Shown here in pieces: positions 44,715 to 54,018 of a stretch of 64,000 nucleotides of DNA (position 1 is the stretch's first letter; each line of letters starts with the position of its first letter). Position numbers and translations under genes: made by a program. Where the stretch lies: the NCBI RefSeq assembly GCF_018614655.1, contig NZ_JAGGOG010000003.1, forward strand, positions 124,001 through 188,000, given 5' to 3'. A model generated the notes under the pieces. That model saw only the letters and a list, made by a program, of their open reading frames with translations, was not told the origin of the DNA and made no database searches. The stretch is from Pseudomonas fluorescens. GTDB taxonomy: Bacteria; Pseudomonadota; Gammaproteobacteria; Pseudomonadales; Pseudomonadaceae.

Positions 44715-46256
44715 TTACACCGGCTGCAACTTCTGCTCAAACACCGACACGCCATCCAGATCCCGCAAAATAACCGTCAGCTCCGCCGTCTGACCATCAA
44801 TCTGCACCTCGCCGAAAAACTGAAACCCGGCAAATGGCGAGGTGTTCTGCGCCGACGGTGCTTTCTCGAACACCACCTCCGGCCCGAAGGTCTTGTCCAA
44901 CGGATTAGGCCCAAAACTCCCCGCATTCAGCGGCCCGGCGACAAACTCCCAGAACGGCTCGAAATCCTGAAACGCCGCCCGGTCGGGGTGATAGTGATGG
45001 GCCGCGCAGTAATGCACATCGGCAGTCAACCACACATGGTTGCGCACTTTTTGCGCCCGCAGGAACGCCAACAGCTCGGCGATTTCCAACTCACGCCCCT
45101 GGGCCTGCCCCGGGTCGCCGTTGGCGATGGCTTCCCAGCGCGGCACACCGGGGCTGACCTCACCATCGGGCACGCCGAGGCCGATGGGCATGTCGGCAGC
45201 AATGACTTTCCACTGGGCCTTGGAAGCCTTGAGCTCACGCTTGAGCCAGTCCAGTTGCTCACGCCCGAGAAAGGGTTTTTCGCCGCCCAGGTTGTCATCG
45301 TTGGGCCCGCGATAGCTGCGCATGTCGAGCACGAATACATCCAGCAGTGGCCCGTAGCTGAGCTTGCGATAGATGCGCCCGCCCTGATCGGCACTCTGCA
45401 GGCGCATCGGTGCATATTCGAGCCAGGCTTGGCGCGCGCGCCCCACCAGAGTGTTGATGTCTTTGGTCTGGTAACGATCATCCAGCTGCTTGCTCGGCGA
45501 CCAGTTATTGATCACTTCGTGATCATCCCACTGCCAGATCTGCGGGACTTCGGCGTTGAAGCGGCGGATGTTTTCGTCCATCAGGTTGTAGCGATAGTTG
45601 CCGCGATATTCATCCAGGGTTTCGGCGACTTTGCTCTTGGCCTCGGTGGTGATGTTGCGCCAGATACGCCCGCCTTCGGTGGGCAACTGCGCGGGCACCG
45701 GGCCGTCGGCGTAGATGGTGTCGCCGCTGTGGATAAAAAAGTCTGGCAACCGCAGACGCATGGCTTCGTAGATGCGCATGCCACCGATGTCCGGGTTGAT
45801 GCCAAAGCCTTGGCCAACGGTGTCGCCGCTCCAGACGAAACGAATGTCCCGGCGCTGTTGCGGCACGCTGCGCAAGTGGCCGAACCAGGGCTCGCTGGCG
45901 ACACCGCTCTGGGCGTCCTCGAAGTGCACGCGATAGAAAATCGCCTGGTCGGCAGGCAGCCCGGTCAGCTCGACGCGGGCAGTGAAATCGGTGCGGCCGT
46001 CAGCCAGGGGCGAGACGAATCGGCGCGGGTTGCTGAACACACTGCGGGTGTCCCACTCCACCACCATCCGCGCCGGGCGGTCGCTGCGGCTCCAGATCAT
46101 CGCCCGGTCGCCCAGCAAGTCGCCGGACTGCACCCCATCGGTGAGTTGCGGGCGGTCCTTGACCGAGGCAATGACCGCCGGCGCCAGGCCGGGCAACAAC
46201 AGACCGGCCCCGACAGCTTGCATCACACGGCGGCGACCGAGATCGAAGTGGCTCAT
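44715..46256 (-). CDS. phoD: alkaline phosphatase D family protein (Tat-exported PhoD)
   Basis: The protein has 513 residues. The N-terminus, FDLGRRRVMQAVGAGLLLPG, is a twin-arginine signal. A PhoD N-terminal domain with GVQSGDL and MIWSRSDRPA is followed by metal-site motifs: WSGDTVGQG, HSGDTIYADGP, WDDHEVINN and ADVHYCAAHHYHPD. PhoD enzymes are secreted calcium/iron phosphodiesterase-monoesterases used in phosphate scavenging. AGGGGAG precedes the ATG at 46256. No Pho box was assigned. Confidence 0.9.
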   Translation of the reverse strand: MSHFDLGRRRVMQAVGAGLLLPGLAPAVIASVKDRPQLTDGVQSGDLLGDRAMIWSRSDRPARMVVEWDTRSVFSNPRRFVSPLADGRTDFTARVELTGLPADQAIFYRVHFEDAQSGVASEPWFGHLRSVPQQRRDIRFVWSGDTVGQGFGINPDIGGMRIYEAMRLRLPDFFIHSGDTIYADGPVPAQLPTEGGRIWRNITTEAKSKVAETLDEYRGNYRYNLMDENIRRFNAEVPQIWQWDDHEVINNWSPSKQLDDRYQTKDINTLVGRARQAWLEYAPMRLQSADQGGRIYRKLSYGPLLDVFVLDMRSYRGPNDDNLGGEKPFLGREQLDWLKRELKASKAQWKVIAADMPIGLGVPDGEVSPGVPRWEAIANGDPGQAQGRELEIAELLAFLRAQKVRNHVWLTADVHYCAAHHYHPDRAAFQDFEPFWEFVAGPLNAGSFGPNPLDKTFGPEVVFEKAPSAQNTSPFAGFQFFGEVQIDGQTAELTVILRDLDGVSVFEQKLQPV

Positions 46257-46321
46257 GGTGGGCTCCCCTTGCTGGATCAAAAGAGGAACTTAAACACGCC
46301 AGGATGAAAAACAGATGACAT

Positions 46322-46423
46322 CTGTAGCCGCTGCCGCCAGGCTGCGATCGCCTCGAAGAGGCGCAACCGATCAAGATCGCGGAAGGCCTTCGGCCTAATC
46401 GCAGGCTGCACCAGCGGCTACAG
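46322..46423. repeat. REP palindrome (GTAGCCGCTGCC type)
   Basis: GTAGCCGCTGCCGCCAGGCT and GCGATC arms are mirrored by GATCGC, AGCCTGC and GCAGCGGCTAC-like sequence near 46403-46422, between phoD and the fruA stop. One arm has small changes relative to the other. Confidence 0.8.
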
Positions 46424-48139
46424 AGGGACTGGCTGGGCAACTGTCAGCTCGGCGACCTCGGGGCGCTTGATCAACGCATACACCACCGCCGTCAACAAGC
46501 TCCCGGCCACAATCGCCAGCAAATACAACAGCGCATGGTTGATCGCGTTCGGGATCAGCATCACAAACAATCCGCCATGGGGCGCCATCAGCTTGCAGCC
46601 GAAATACATCGACAACGCGCCAGTCAATGCACCACCGGCGATGCTCGCAGGGATTACCCGCAATGGGTCCTTGGCGGCAAACGGGATGGCCCCTTCGGAG
46701 ATAAAGCACATGCCAAGAATCAATGCGGCCTTGCCAGCCTCGCGTTCGGTCTGGGCAAACTTGCGCCGCGCCAGGAAGGTGGCGATGCCCATGCCAATCG
46801 GCGGCACCATGCCGGCGGCCATGGTGGCGGCCATCGGCGCACCGCTCTGTGCCGCCAGCAACCCGACGGAAAACGCATAGGCCGCCTTGTTGATCGGCCC
46901 GCCCAGGTCGACGCACATCATCCCGCCCAACAGAATCCCCAGCAGCACCGCGTTGGCCGTGCCCATGTTGCTGAGGAAATCCGTCAGCCCCGTGAGCATC
47001 TGCGCCACCGGAGGGCCGACCAGGTAGATCATCGCCAGGCCAGTGAACAGGCTCGCCAGCAACGGAATGATCAGGATCGGTTTGAGGGCTTCAAGGCTTT
47101 GCGGCAAACGCACTGCGCGGCTGATCAGCTTGACGCAGTAACCGGCGAGGAAGCCCGCCAGGATCCCGCCGATAAACCCTGCACCCAAGGTGCTGGCCAG
47201 CAAGCCACCGATCATTCCCGGTGCGAGGCCAGGGCGGTCAGCGATGGAGTACGCGATGTAACCCGCCAGCAACGGCACCATCAGCATGAACGCCTGGTCA
47301 CCGACGGTTTTCAGGGCGGCAGCCAGGGTGCCTTTTTCTTCAAACGCGTGGATCCCAAAGACGAAGGACAAGGCGATCAGCAAACCACCCGCTACCACCA
47401 TCGGCAACATGAATGACACGCCGGTCAGCAGGTGTTTGTAGACCCCGGTTTTCTCAGTCTTGGCCGTTGCACCGCTGGCGGCGCTTTCTTGCTTGCCTTC
47501 GGCCAGGGCTTTATTGAGGGTGGCTTCCGATTGCTTGAGGGCAATGCCGGTGCCGCAGCGGTAGATTTTCTTGCCGGCGAAACGCTCGGTGGCGACTTCG
47601 ATATCGGCCGCCAGCAGAACTACGTCAGCGTCACGAATGGCTTGCGGACTCAGCGGAGTACGAGCGCCCACCGAACCCTGGGTTTCCACTTGCAGGTCAT
47701 ACCCCAGACGCTTGGCCGTCTGCTGCAACGCCTCGGCGGCCATAAAGGTGTGGGCAACGCCGGTTGGGCAAGCGGTGATGGCGACAATACGCGGCGTATT
47801 CTTGGCAGCGGCCGGCGCCTCGCTCGCGACCTGCACCTGAGCTTCTTCGGCCCCCCTGCGCAACACGGCCTCGACATCTTGCAACGCTTGCGCCGGAGTA
47901 CTCTGGAACACGCGCTTACCGACAAACCGCTGCTTGTCCACTGGCGTGCTGCTGACCAGCAATACCCACTCGGCTGCCTCAATCGTCGCCGCCGACAATT
48001 GGCGCTCGGGGTGCTGCGTGTCGACCACTTCAACACTGGTGCTCCAACCCTGGCGCTGAGCGGCGGCGTCCAACAAGCGGGCGCACAGCACACTGGTGAC
48101 CATGCCGTTGGGGCAGGCAGTAACAATGGCTAACTTCAT
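46418..48139 (-). CDS. fruA: PTS fructose-specific transporter, IIB'-IIB-IIC
   Basis: The protein has 573 residues. A degenerate IIB' domain (VTACPNGMVTS, Cys9) is followed by the active IIB with Cys124 in ITACPTGVAH. A membrane IIC domain of about eight to ten helices follows from about residue 230 (HLLTGVSFMLPMVVAGGLLI). It imports fructose and phosphorylates it to fructose-1-phosphate with phosphate received from FruB. It is the last gene of fruBKA, 11 bp after fruK. Confidence 0.95.
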   Translation of the reverse strand: MKLAIVTACPNGMVTSVLCARLLDAAAQRQGWSTSVEVVDTQHPERQLSAATIEAAEWVLLVSSTPVDKQRFVGKRVFQSTPAQALQDVEAVLRRGAEEAQVQVASEAPAAAKNTPRIVAITACPTGVAHTFMAAEALQQTAKRLGYDLQVETQGSVGARTPLSPQAIRDADVVLLAADIEVATERFAGKKIYRCGTGIALKQSEATLNKALAEGKQESAASGATAKTEKTGVYKHLLTGVSFMLPMVVAGGLLIALSFVFGIHAFEEKGTLAAALKTVGDQAFMLMVPLLAGYIAYSIADRPGLAPGMIGGLLASTLGAGFIGGILAGFLAGYCVKLISRAVRLPQSLEALKPILIIPLLASLFTGLAMIYLVGPPVAQMLTGLTDFLSNMGTANAVLLGILLGGMMCVDLGGPINKAAYAFSVGLLAAQSGAPMAATMAAGMVPPIGMGIATFLARRKFAQTEREAGKAALILGMCFISEGAIPFAAKDPLRVIPASIAGGALTGALSMYFGCKLMAPHGGLFVMLIPNAINHALLYLLAIVAGSLLTAVVYALIKRPEVAELTVAQPVPL

Positions 48140-48150
48140 GACAAACCCTC

Positions 48151-49092
48151 TTATTGTTCTGTCAGCGTGCGCACGTGGACGCCGCTTTCGAGACGCGCCA
48201 ACTGCGCGTCATCGCTGATACCAAAACCGATCTGCGTCACCGCCATTGCGGCAATGGCCGTGGCCCGGCGCAAGGTGGTTTCAGGCAGATCGAAACTGAG
48301 CAAACCGTGGAGCATCCCCGCCAACAGCGAATCCCCTGCTCCCACCGTGCTGGCAACCGTGACCTTGGGTGGCGTAGCGTGCAGCGCCGTGCCAGGACTG
48401 AACCAGTTAACGCCGTCGGCGCCGTGGGAAATCACCACATGTTCGACACCTTGGGCATGTAACCGCACGGCGGCCTGGGCCTGTTGCGCGACCGAGTCCG
48501 CCGGGCAATCCAGCGCTTCAGCCAGTTCTTCGGTATTGGGTTTGATCAACCACGGGGCGGCTTTGAGCCCGGCACGCAAGGCCTCGCCACTGGTATCCAG
48601 CGCAACTTTCAAACCCAGGCTTTTCAGTTGTTCCAGCAAGCCTTGCAACCACTGCGGGCTGACGCCACGGGGCAGACTGCCGGCGACCACCACCACGTCA
48701 TGCCCGGGTGCAACCCGCGCCAACTGATCGAGCAATGCCTGTTGCGCCTGTTCACTGACCACCGGGCCTGGCCCGTTGATGTCAGTGACACGACCGTCCT
48801 GCTCGGCGATCTTGATGTTGCTGCGAGTTTCGCCAGGGACGCGGATGAAGGCATCGACAAAACCACGCCGAGCGATCAGCGCGTCGAACGCTTGTGGGTT
48901 GCCTTCACCGAGAAAGCCGCCCACGGTCACCTGATGCCCCAGGTCCGCCAGCACTTGGGCGACGTTGACGCCCTTGCCGGCCGCGTGGGTGAGCAGCGCT
49001 TCGCTGCGATTGACCGCGCCCGGTTCCAGGCGCGCCAATGGCACTGTCAGGTCCAACGCCGGGTTCAGCGTCAGGCTTAAAATCCTTGCCAT
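48151..49092 (-). CDS. fruK: 1-phosphofructokinase
   Basis: This 313-residue PfkB-family kinase has N-terminal ARILSLTLNPALDLTV, GKGVNVAQVLADLGHQVT and the catalytic GAGDSLLAGML motif near residue 250-260. It converts fructose-1-phosphate to fructose-1,6-bisphosphate with ATP. Its ATG directly follows the fruB stop (TAAATG), with no spacer. Confidence 0.95.
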   Translation of the reverse strand: MARILSLTLNPALDLTVPLARLEPGAVNRSEALLTHAAGKGVNVAQVLADLGHQVTVGGFLGEGNPQAFDALIARRGFVDAFIRVPGETRSNIKIAEQDGRVTDINGPGPVVSEQAQQALLDQLARVAPGHDVVVVAGSLPRGVSPQWLQGLLEQLKSLGLKVALDTSGEALRAGLKAAPWLIKPNTEELAEALDCPADSVAQQAQAAVRLHAQGVEHVVISHGADGVNWFSPGTALHATPPKVTVASTVGAGDSLLAGMLHGLLSFDLPETTLRRATAIAAMAVTQIGFGISDDAQLARLESGVHVRTLTEQ

Positions 49093-51951
49093 TTACACAG
49101 CCTCCACAAGGGCACGCACTTGCGCGGGAGTGCCCATCGCCAGCGCTTGTTGCGCCAGGCCTTGGGCCTGGCTCAAGGTAAACTCACGCACCCGCGCCTT
49201 GACCTCAGGAATGCTGCGGGCCGAGACGCTCAGTTCATCAACACCCAGGCCGACCAGCACCGGAACGGCCAACGGGTCCGCCGCCAGCTCTCCGCACACG
49301 CCGACCCATTTGCCATGGGCGTGAGCCGCACGCACGGTGATATCGATCAGTTGCAACACCGCCGGATGCAGGCCATCGGCCTGGGCCGAGAGCGTCGGAT
49401 GGCCACGGTCGATGGCCAGGGTGTACTGGGTCAGGTCGTTGGTGCCGACGCTGAAAAAGTCCACTTCCTTGGCCAGCACCGGCGCCAGCAAAGCGGCGGA
49501 CGGTACTTCGATCATGATGCCCAACTGCAAATCGGCCACCGGGATTTCCAGGCGCAGGCGCTCGGTCATGTCCCGGGCCTGACGCCACTCATCGACGCTG
49601 CCGACCATGGGAAACATGATCCGAAGTGGCCGGTTATCCGCCGAGCGCAACAGTGCGCGTAGTTGCGCTTCCATGATCTGTGGGCGTTGCAGGGTCAGGC
49701 GAATGCCACGCACGCCGAGGAAGGGATTTTCTTCCTTGGCAATCGGCCAATACGGCAGCGGTTTGTCGCCACCGACATCCAGGGTTCGCACCACCAGCGG
49801 CCGACCACCGAGGCCGTCGAGCACACGGCGGTATTCGGCTTCCTGGGTGGCTTCGTCCGGTGCCTGTTGATGGGCCATGAAAATCAGTTCGGTGCGCAGC
49901 AATCCGATGCCTTCGGCGCCGTGCTCCACCGCGCTGGCAACGCCGGCGCTTTCACCGATATTGGCGAACACTTCCACGGCGTGACCATCGCGGGTCAGCG
50001 CCGGCTCATGACGTTGTGCGGCGGCGGCTTGCAAGCGTTGTTCGCGGGTGTCGCGCTCCTGGGTAGCACGTTGCAGGGTGGCCGCGTCGGCGTCCACATG
50101 CAGGCGGCCGCGCTGGCCATCGAGCAACAGCGGCGTGCCCGAAGCCAGCAGCAATACCGCTGCACCGGCGCCCACCAGCGCCGGAATACCCAAGGCACGG
50201 GCGACAATGGCGCTGTGGGCAGTGGCGCCACCACGGGCAGTGAGGATGCCGGCGACACGCGCCGGATCGAGACGGGCCACGTCCGAGGGGCCGACTTCGT
50301 CCATCACCAGGATGTAGGGTTCATCCGGCTCTTGTGCGGTTTCAACGCCACACAACTGGGCCAGCACCCGTCGACCAATGTCCCGCAAGTCAGCGGCACG
50401 CTCGGCCAGCAGCGCGTCCTGCAAGGACTCCTGCTGCTTGGCGGCGGCTTCGATCACGCTCATCCACGCGGCTTCGGCGCTTTCGCCTTGCTTGAGGCGG
50501 GTGTCGACTTCGTCGGTGAGTTCCGGGTCGTCGAGCATTTCCTGGTGGGTGATGAAAATTTCGCGAATCGCCTTGGATTTGCTGCGCTCGATCAGACCCT
50601 GGATATCGTGGCGCACATCCGTCAGCGCAGCGTGCAAGCGCTGTCGTTCAATAGCGGTCGTTTCACCACGCAGCGGGTACTCGAAGGGTTGCAACACCTG
50701 AATATGCGCCGGGCCGATAGCAATACCGGGCGCAGCGGCGATGGCCTGGATCAGGCTGCCGGATAACGGCGCGCTGATCTGCGGTTCGATGTCGACGATT
50801 GGGAGTACGGCGTTACCCACAGGCAGCGGCTCGACCTCTTCTCCGAGCCCTTCTTCCACGGCAGCCAACAAGGCGGGCAACGCATCGCCGGCGATGGCTG
50901 GCTCGGCAACAAACTCCAGTACCTGGCCACGCCGGGCGCCGAGGCTCAGCAACTTGCTCAAGCTTTTCACCGACACGGCGCCGCCTTGGCCGTCGACGAT
51001 ACGCACGCGGATTTCACCGTCAAAACTTTTCGCCAGTTGCGCAAGGATTTTCGCCGGACGCGCGTGCAAGCCGTGGGCGTTGGCCAAGGCGATTCGTGCG
51101 TTGGGCCAATCGGCGGGCAGTTCACCACCGAGCACTTCCAATACGGCACGGCTGCTGGTGGCGCGGCCCAGTTCGTGGCCCCGGCCCTCAATCAACAAGG
51201 CACACAGGCGTTCGAGCAAGGCTTGATGCGCTTCGCCCAGACTGGCCAGGCAGAACAGGCCACTCAGGGGCTGGCCCAGGTAACGCATAGGCTTGTCCGG
51301 GGTGACAAAGGCCAGGCCAGGACGCTTGACCGTTTGTTCGCTGTGCAGCCACCACAAGCCATCGCCCAACGGCAGCGCATCAACCTGCTGCAGCACGGCG
51401 GCAAAGCCATTGCTCACGCAATCGGCCTGGCGCAACAGGCGGGCACCGCGCCACACCAGCTCTTCAAAATCATCGGCGGACACGCCGAGGCCAATCATTT
51501 GCGCATCCAGCGCCAGTTCTTGCGGCGCGCCTTGCAGCAACTTCAGCAGGGCTTCGGCGGAACTGGCGCGACACAACGCCTGGCCCAGATCGGTTTCACC
51601 GAGGGCACGGGTCAGCAGTTGCAGCAGACGCAGGTGTTCGTCGGATTTAGCGGCAATGCCGATCGCCAGGTAGACGATCTGGCCTTCCCCCCAATCCACG
51701 CCTTCGGGAAATTGCAGCAGGCGCACACCGGTGGCGAACACTTGGTCGCGGGTTTCGGGGGTGCCGTGGGGGATGGCGATACCTTGGCCCAGAAAGGTCG
51801 AGCCTTGGGCTTCACGGGCTTGCAAACCACTGAGGTAGCCTTCAGCGACCAGGCCATCGGCCACCAGTTTGTCTGCGAGCAGGTGCAAGGCAGCAGACTT
51901 ATCCACAGCCGTCTGGCCCATGGATATCTGCTCTATGGTGAGCTCAAGCAT
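49093..51951 (-). CDS. fruB: PTS fructose multiphosphoryl protein (IIA-HPr-EI)
   Basis: The protein has 952 residues. The IIA domain has phospho-His62 (GIAIPHGTPETR). A middle domain follows, then HPr with phospho-His near 297 (ANAHGLHARPAKIL). Enzyme I has phospho-His near 578 (GGATAHSAIVARAL) and active Cys near 887 (GVCGELAADP). It carries phosphate from phosphoenolpyruvate to FruA, making the system independent of other PTS parts. AGGAG lies just upstream of the ATG, next to a 9-bp-arm hairpin. It is the first gene of fruBKA. Confidence 0.95.
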   Translation of the reverse strand: MLELTIEQISMGQTAVDKSAALHLLADKLVADGLVAEGYLSGLQAREAQGSTFLGQGIAIPHGTPETRDQVFATGVRLLQFPEGVDWGEGQIVYLAIGIAAKSDEHLRLLQLLTRALGETDLGQALCRASSAEALLKLLQGAPQELALDAQMIGLGVSADDFEELVWRGARLLRQADCVSNGFAAVLQQVDALPLGDGLWWLHSEQTVKRPGLAFVTPDKPMRYLGQPLSGLFCLASLGEAHQALLERLCALLIEGRGHELGRATSSRAVLEVLGGELPADWPNARIALANAHGLHARPAKILAQLAKSFDGEIRVRIVDGQGGAVSVKSLSKLLSLGARRGQVLEFVAEPAIAGDALPALLAAVEEGLGEEVEPLPVGNAVLPIVDIEPQISAPLSGSLIQAIAAAPGIAIGPAHIQVLQPFEYPLRGETTAIERQRLHAALTDVRHDIQGLIERSKSKAIREIFITHQEMLDDPELTDEVDTRLKQGESAEAAWMSVIEAAAKQQESLQDALLAERAADLRDIGRRVLAQLCGVETAQEPDEPYILVMDEVGPSDVARLDPARVAGILTARGGATAHSAIVARALGIPALVGAGAAVLLLASGTPLLLDGQRGRLHVDADAATLQRATQERDTREQRLQAAAAQRHEPALTRDGHAVEVFANIGESAGVASAVEHGAEGIGLLRTELIFMAHQQAPDEATQEAEYRRVLDGLGGRPLVVRTLDVGGDKPLPYWPIAKEENPFLGVRGIRLTLQRPQIMEAQLRALLRSADNRPLRIMFPMVGSVDEWRQARDMTERLRLEIPVADLQLGIMIEVPSAALLAPVLAKEVDFFSVGTNDLTQYTLAIDRGHPTLSAQADGLHPAVLQLIDITVRAAHAHGKWVGVCGELAADPLAVPVLVGLGVDELSVSARSIPEVKARVREFTLSQAQGLAQQALAMGTPAQVRALVEAV

Positions 51952-51965
51952 GCCGTTCTCCTAGT

Positions 51966-51984
51966 TAGTGCGCCGGGCGCACTA
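51966..51984. promoter_or_regulatory. inverted repeat in the fruB leader
   Basis: TAGTGCGCC, G, GGCGCACTA forms a perfect 9-bp-arm inverted repeat about 15-33 nt upstream of the fruB ATG. Its left arm abuts the CTAGGAG ribosome site. It could be a second regulator site or an RNA hairpin affecting translation. Confidence 0.45.
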
Positions 51985-52086
51985 GGTATTATTTTGAATA
52001 AATCAGTGCAAATGCGTTCGAAAAATTGACTGGATGGTCAGTTGGCAGAACCATCCCCGTCGCGATAATCGTAAAAATACGCTTGC

Positions 52087-52098
52087 TGAAACGTTTAA
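52087..52098. promoter_or_regulatory. Cra/FruR operator
   Basis: TGAAACGTTTAA is the exact reverse complement of TTAAACGTTTCA, the operator reported for P. putida Cra (FruR). It lies in the divergent fruB-fruR region, where FruR is known to repress fruBKA and release upon fructose-1-phosphate binding. Confidence 0.85.
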
Positions 52099-52243
52099 TC
52101 TAGAATTTATGGCAGGTTACGCGTTAATTAAGCATGCTTGAAGCGCCACTCGGCGCTTGAGCTGAGACAATGGTCGTGTGCTGGAATCGGTTACGATTGG
52201 ACAAAATGTCGGGGCAAGCTCTAAAAAACAAGGAAATCCCGGT

Positions 52244-53239
52244 TTGAAACTCAGTGATATCGCGCGCATAGCCGGTGTGTCAGTCACCACCGCCAGCTAC
52301 GTCATCAATGGCAAGGCCGAACAGCAACGCATCAGCAGCGCAACCGTCGAGCGGGTGCGTGCGGTGGTTGAAGAACACGGCTTTACGCCCAACCCTCAGG
52401 CCGCGGGGCTGCGCAGCCGGCATACCCGTACCCTGGGTTTTATTCTTCCAGACCTGGAAAACCCCAGTTACGCACGGATCGCCAAGCTTTTGGAACAAGG
52501 CGCGCGGGCGCGTGGCTATCAATTGCTGATCGCCAGCTCCGACGACGACGCCGACAGCGAGCGCCAGTTGCTGAAACTGTTCCGCGCCCGGCGCTGCGAT
52601 GCGTTGTTCGTCGCCAGCTGCCTGCCGGCCAACGACGACAGCTACCGCGAACTGCAAGCCAAGGGCCTGCCGGTGATTGCCATCGACCGGGTGATGGAGC
52701 CTACCCAGTTCTGCTCGGTGGTCAGCGACGACCACCAGGCATGCCAGCAATTGACCAGCAGCCTGCTGCAACCCGTGCCCCGGCAGATTGTGCTGATCGG
52801 CGCCCGGCCAGAGCTGAGCATCAGTCAGGAGCGCGCTGCCGGCTTCAAGGAAGCCCTGAACAGCTTCACCGGTGAGGTGCTGATCGAACACGGCGAGGCC
52901 TTCAGTCGCGACTGTGGCCGACAGTTGATGGAGGAATTGCTGCAACGCCTTGGGCATTTGCCTGACGCGCTGGTGACCACCTCCTACGTGCTGCTGCAAG
53001 GCGTCTTCGACGCGCTGCATGACTTCCCGCTCAAGTCCCGGCCGTTGCGCCTGGGGACCTTCGGCGATACTCAACTGCTGGACTTCCTGCCGCTGCCGGT
53101 CAACGCCATGGCCCAGCAGCACTCGTTGATCGCCGATACGGCGCTGCGCCTGGCCCTGGCGGCCATTGAAGAAGAACAGTACCAGCCGGGCGTCCATGCC
53201 ATCGGCCGGACGTTCAAGCAACGGATTCACGAGGCCTGA
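52244..53239 (+). CDS. fruR: LacI-family fructose repressor FruR (Cra)
   Basis: The protein has 331 residues. The N-terminal LacI helix-turn-helix is MKLSDIARIAGVSVTTASYV with VRAVVEEHGFTPN; LRSRHTRTLGFILPDLENPS leads into the sugar-binding domain. It binds fructose-1-phosphate. The start is taken as TTG at 52244, with AAGGAA 8-9 nt upstream. This gives the normal N-terminus, whereas the longer frame from 52178 adds 22 unlike residues. It is divergent from fruBKA across the operator and 2 bp upstream of tatD. Confidence 0.92.
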   Translation: MKLSDIARIAGVSVTTASYVINGKAEQQRISSATVERVRAVVEEHGFTPNPQAAGLRSRHTRTLGFILPDLENPSYARIAKLLEQGARARGYQLLIASSDDDADSERQLLKLFRARRCDALFVASCLPANDDSYRELQAKGLPVIAIDRVMEPTQFCSVVSDDHQACQQLTSSLLQPVPRQIVLIGARPELSISQERAAGFKEALNSFTGEVLIEHGEAFSRDCGRQLMEELLQRLGHLPDALVTTSYVLLQGVFDALHDFPLKSRPLRLGTFGDTQLLDFLPLPVNAMAQQHSLIADTALRLALAAIEEEQYQPGVHAIGRTFKQRIHEA

Positions 53240-53241
53240 GC

Positions 53242-54018
53242 GTGGAGCTGATCGACAGCCACACTCACCTGGATTTTCCGGACTTCGATGCCGATCGCAA
53301 TGACGTCCTGAACCACAGTCGCCAGTTGGGCGTACGGCGAATGGTGGTGCTGGGTGTCTATCAGCAGAACTGGCAACGCGTGTGGGATCTGGTGCAGCAA
53401 GACGCGGATTTGTACGCGGCCCTTGGGCTGCATCCAGTGTATCTCGATGACCATCGACCGGCCGACCTTACTGAGCTGGGGGACTGGCTGACCCGATTAA
53501 AAGGGCATCGACAGCTGTGTGCGGTGGGTGAAATCGGCCTGGATTACTTCCTCGAACAGCTGGACCGTGAACGCCAGCAAGCCTTGTTTGAAGCCCAACT
53601 GAAACTCGCGGTGGACTTCCAGTTGCCGGCGCTGCTGCACGTTCGGCGCAGCCATGCCGCCGTCATCGCGACCCTCAAGCGCATTCGCCTGACACGGGGC
53701 GGCATCATCCACGCCTTCGCCGGTAGCCAGGAAGAGGCCCGCGAATACATCAAGCTGGGTTTCAAGCTGGGCCTGGGGGGTGCAGCAACCTGGCCTCAGG
53801 CCCTGCGCATGCACAAAGTGATCGCCCAGTTGCCACTGGACTCGGTGGTGCTGGAAACCGACTCACCGGACATGGCGCCGGTCATGTACCCCGGCCAGCG
53901 CAACAGCCCTGAACACCTGCCGGACATCTGCACCGCCCTGGCCGAGCGCATGGGCATTAGCCCATCAACCCTGGCCGAGGCGAGCACGCGCAACGGGTGT
54001 GAGCTGTTCAACTGGTAA
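53242..54018 (+). CDS. TatD-family metal-dependent hydrolase
   Basis: The protein has 258 residues. Metal-site motifs are DSHTHLDF (His7, His9), GLHPVYLDD, VGEIGLDY, LHVRRSHAAV, HAFAGSQ and ETDSPDMAP. TatD-like proteins are metal-dependent nucleases (3'-5' exonuclease activity is known for TatD). The start is GTG at 53242, 2 bp after the fruR stop, so it may be co-transcribed. Its 3' end overlaps the convergent zinc-ribbon gene by 54 bp. Confidence 0.9.
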   Translation: MELIDSHTHLDFPDFDADRNDVLNHSRQLGVRRMVVLGVYQQNWQRVWDLVQQDADLYAALGLHPVYLDDHRPADLTELGDWLTRLKGHRQLCAVGEIGLDYFLEQLDRERQQALFEAQLKLAVDFQLPALLHVRRSHAAVIATLKRIRLTRGGIIHAFAGSQEEAREYIKLGFKLGLGGAATWPQALRMHKVIAQLPLDSVVLETDSPDMAPVMYPGQRNSPEHLPDICTALAERMGISPSTLAEASTRNGCELFNW

